Below, piece after piece: positions 20,088-21,700 of a DNA stretch of 21,700 bases. A program made the position numbers and the translations under genes. Numbering within the stretch: the stretch's first letter is position 1; each line of letters opens with the position of its first letter. The stretch comes from JANLIQ01 sp964358205 (lineage in GTDB: Bacteria > Patescibacteriota > UBA1384 > 2-12-FULL-50-11), in the NCBI GenBank assembly GCA_964358205.1, contig CAYHNZ010000014.1, positions 1 to 21,700 of the forward strand, given 5' to 3'. The notes under the pieces were generated by a model. It had not been told where the DNA came from, ran no database searches, and saw nothing but the letters and a program-made list of their open reading frames with translations.

Positions 20088-21700
20088 ATGGGTGGAGAGA
20101 CGAAAAAAACCGTCTGGGGACGGGTAGTGGGGCTCGCCCCTCGAAGCCTCGGCGGCGTAGTGGGGTTGTACAAATCAACCAAACCAGCGATTAAGTACGG
20201 CGCTTGGAGTTTATCGGTCGTCGCCGTTTTGGCGTTGGCTTACTTGTTTTTCAGCTTGAGCTATCTTGATCGGGTCTATCCCAATGTCGTTATTGGTTCT
20301 AACCAATTTCAGGGGATGACGCGGGACCAGCTGACCAGTAAACTAACCGAATTGACGACCGCTCAAGGCGAGCAAAAGATAATTCTCCGTCCGCCTCCGC
20401 CAAAAGAGGCGGACGGCGGAGAAGAGACGCTCGAATTTATCTCTAAAGACATCGATTGGCAGGTTGACGTCGAGACCACCGCTAACCAGATTTTCAGTTA
20501 CGGTCGGGAAGACAGTAGCCGACTCACAAGTTTTTTCCACCAGCTCCGTTCAGCCTTTATCAAAACCCATCTCGACCCAGTCAGTAACTACGATAAAGAC
20601 CTGTTGGCGGTCAAAGTCAGCCAGATTGCCGACAAAATCAACGATCCAGCCATCAACGCCTCGTCCGAGTTGATCAGTGATAAATTAGTAACGACCACCG
20701 AGAAGTCTGGTGAAATCGTCGATGAGGCGAAAGTGGCCAGCCAAGTCCTGGCTTTCCTCAACAGTTTTACTGGCGGGACGATCACGATCGAGAAGACGCT
20801 CGACACCCCAACGATTGTTTTGGGTAATGTTGACGAGCTAACGGCCAAACTCGACGGCTTGTCCGAGCGTCAACTAACGCTGAAGTGGGCGACCGGCAAT
20901 AAAAAACTAAATCGAAAAGAGATTCGCCAACTAGTCGGATTTGTCGGCGAGACAGTCGAAGGTTCTAAAACCCAAGTTTTGTCTGCAAAGTTCACAACAG
21001 AAGAAGTCCAGAATTACTTGACGAGCATTAACGATCAAACCGATTCCCCCGCCGCCGAGCCGCAGCTAGTGATTAAAGACGGCGTACTGACGATAGTTAA
21101 GGCATCGAAAACTGGCACGGTCGTTGACTTGAATGTTTCAGCCGAGGCCATTTTAGCCGCTTTGAACGGGAGCGAAGTCAGTCCAACCATAGAGCTAACG
21201 ATGAAAACGCAAACCCCGACTATTAACGAAGCTAATCTAGCCAGTCTCGGCATCAAAGAGCGAATCGGTTACGGCGAAACCAGCTTTGCCGGTTCACCAG
21301 CCAACCGTCGGCACAACATTACTAACGGCGTTTCTATTTTACAAAGCGCCCTCATCAAGCCGGGCGAAACATTTTCAACTATCGCCAAGCTCGGCGCTAT
21401 CGACAACACCACCGGCTATCTACCGGAGTTAGTGATTAAAGAAAATCGGACGACGCCAGAGTTTGGGGGCGGCTTGTGTCAGGTGTCGACGACGCTGTTC
21501 CGAGCAATATTGAATGCTGGACTGCCGGTAACCGAACGAAAAAATCACTCCTACCGCGTCAGTTACTACGAGCCACCAGTCGGGTTGGACGCGACGATAT
21601 ATTTTCCAAAACCAGACTTGAAATTCGTCAACGATACTCCTGGTTATATCTTGATTCAGGGCCGGGTAGTTGGTAGCAAAGTCCAGTTCGAATTTTGGGG
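20088..21700 (+). CDS. VanW-family membrane-anchored cell-wall protein, 5' part
   Basis: The frame is open from ATG 20088 to the window edge (537 codons visible), so the 3' end is missing. An N-terminal cytoplasmic segment is followed by one transmembrane helix (about 37-58), then an extracellular region beginning with the PNVVIGSNQFQGMTRDQL pattern (65-82) that starts many YoaR/VanW proteins. Two mixed alpha/beta segments (about 65-230 and 240-375) resemble the putative peptidoglycan-binding domain PF12229. The VanW domain begins near 395 and includes GYGETSFAGS, NGVSILQSALIKPGETFS (413-430), the conserved FGGGLCQVSTTLF (459-471) and NHSYRVSYYEPPVGLDATI (486-504). The role of VanW is not established; wall binding or modification is likely. 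A palindrome inserted in frame at 20383-20423 encodes a Pro/Gly/Glu-rich stretch around 100-113. Confidence 0.88.
   Translation, partial: MGGETKKTVWGRVVGLAPRSLGGVVGLYKSTKPAIKYGAWSLSVVAVLALAYLFFSLSYLDRVYPNVVIGSNQFQGMTRDQLTSKLTELTTAQGEQKIILRPPPPKEADGGEETLEFISKDIDWQVDVETTANQIFSYGREDSSRLTSFFHQLRSAFIKTHLDPVSNYDKDLLAVKVSQIADKINDPAINASSELISDKLVTTTEKSGEIVDEAKVASQVLAFLNSFTGGTITIEKTLDTPTIVLGNVDELTAKLDGLSERQLTLKWATGNKKLNRKEIRQLVGFVGETVEGSKTQVLSAKFTTEEVQNYLTSINDQTDSPAAEPQLVIKDGVLTIVKASKTGTVVDLNVSAEAILAALNGSEVSPTIELTMKTQTPTINEANLASLGIKERIGYGETSFAGSPANRRHNITNGVSILQSALIKPGETFSTIAKLGAIDNTTGYLPELVIKENRTTPEFGGGLCQVSTTLFRAILNAGLPVTERKNHSYRVSYYEPPVGLDATIYFPKPDLKFVNDTPGYILIQGRVVGSKVQFEFW
20383..20423. repeat. GC-rich inverted repeat in frame within the VanW-like gene
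   Basis: TCCGCCTC (20390-20397) pairs with GAGGCGGA (20406-20413), and TTCTCCG (20383-20389) with CGGAGAA (20417-20423), giving a 15-bp stem with a 3-nt bulge. The units TCCGCC/GGCGGA are those of the palindromes at 8449-8469, 17135-17150 and 17160-17175. Confidence 0.65.

Noticed and set aside
1..21700. tRNA or rRNA genes
   Set aside because: No cloverleaf with TTCRA loop or conserved rRNA segment was seen in the few intergenic stretches.
1..21700. Recoded UGA (genetic code 25) as in some candidate phyla
   Set aside because: TGA ends the flippase and GT4 genes at the expected positions, and no conserved motif needs UGA read as glycine.

Overview
This 21.7 kb window looks like part of a small-genome bacterium of the Candidate Phyla Radiation (Patescibacteria); the phylum-level call is an inference from gene content and style, not from a marker gene. 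Pointers are the tight overlapping genes, the dense set of surface-polysaccharide, cohesin/dockerin and VanW-type surface proteins, many short GC-rich palindromes and low-complexity repeats in and between genes, and promoters whose -10 boxes sit only 6-9 nt before start codons (leaderless transcripts). TGA is used as a stop (for example at 11321-11323 and 13595-13597), so the standard bacterial code applies and the UGA-glycine lineages (Absconditabacteria/SR1, Gracilibacteria) are unlikely.

Left part (1-6.9 kb): the 3' end of a Wzt-like polysaccharide-export ABC ATPase, a double-domain GT2 glycosyltransferase and a SAM methyltransferase with a coiled-coil tail form one plus-strand run. A convergent minus-strand pair follows: a polyprenyl-phosphate glycosyltransferase of the DPM1/GtrB type and a YfhO-family membrane protein. 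A divergent GtrA-like membrane protein completes a probable lipid-linked sugar donor / flippase / membrane glycosyltransferase module.

Middle (6.9-9.8 kb): two minus-strand surface protein genes, one membrane-anchored with an N-terminal cohesin-like domain, the other secreted with a lysozyme-like domain and a C-terminal dockerin. They are flanked and separated by two structured inverted-repeat elements (6892-7053 and 8400-8541). This adjacent cohesin/dockerin pair is the most interesting candidate system here: a minimal self-assembling surface complex.

Polysaccharide operon (9.8-14.8 kb): flippase (Wzx type), O-antigen polymerase/ligase-like protein, GT4 glycosyltransferase and a second polymerase/ligase-like protein, all overlapping by 4, 17 and 17 nt. 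Its promoter overlaps head to head with that of the dockerin gene.

Right part (14.8-21.7 kb): a lipoprotein with a HEGYH motif that carries its own canonical promoter, perfect Shine-Dalgarno and terminator (unlike its neighbours, possibly acquired), a Glu/Leu-type amino acid dehydrogenase, a repeat-rich intergenic region, a MazEF-type toxin-antitoxin pair with an operator palindrome over its promoter, a K+-independent-type proton-pumping pyrophosphatase, and the 5' part of a membrane-anchored VanW-family protein running off the window. No tRNA, rRNA, insertion sequence or CRISPR array was seen.
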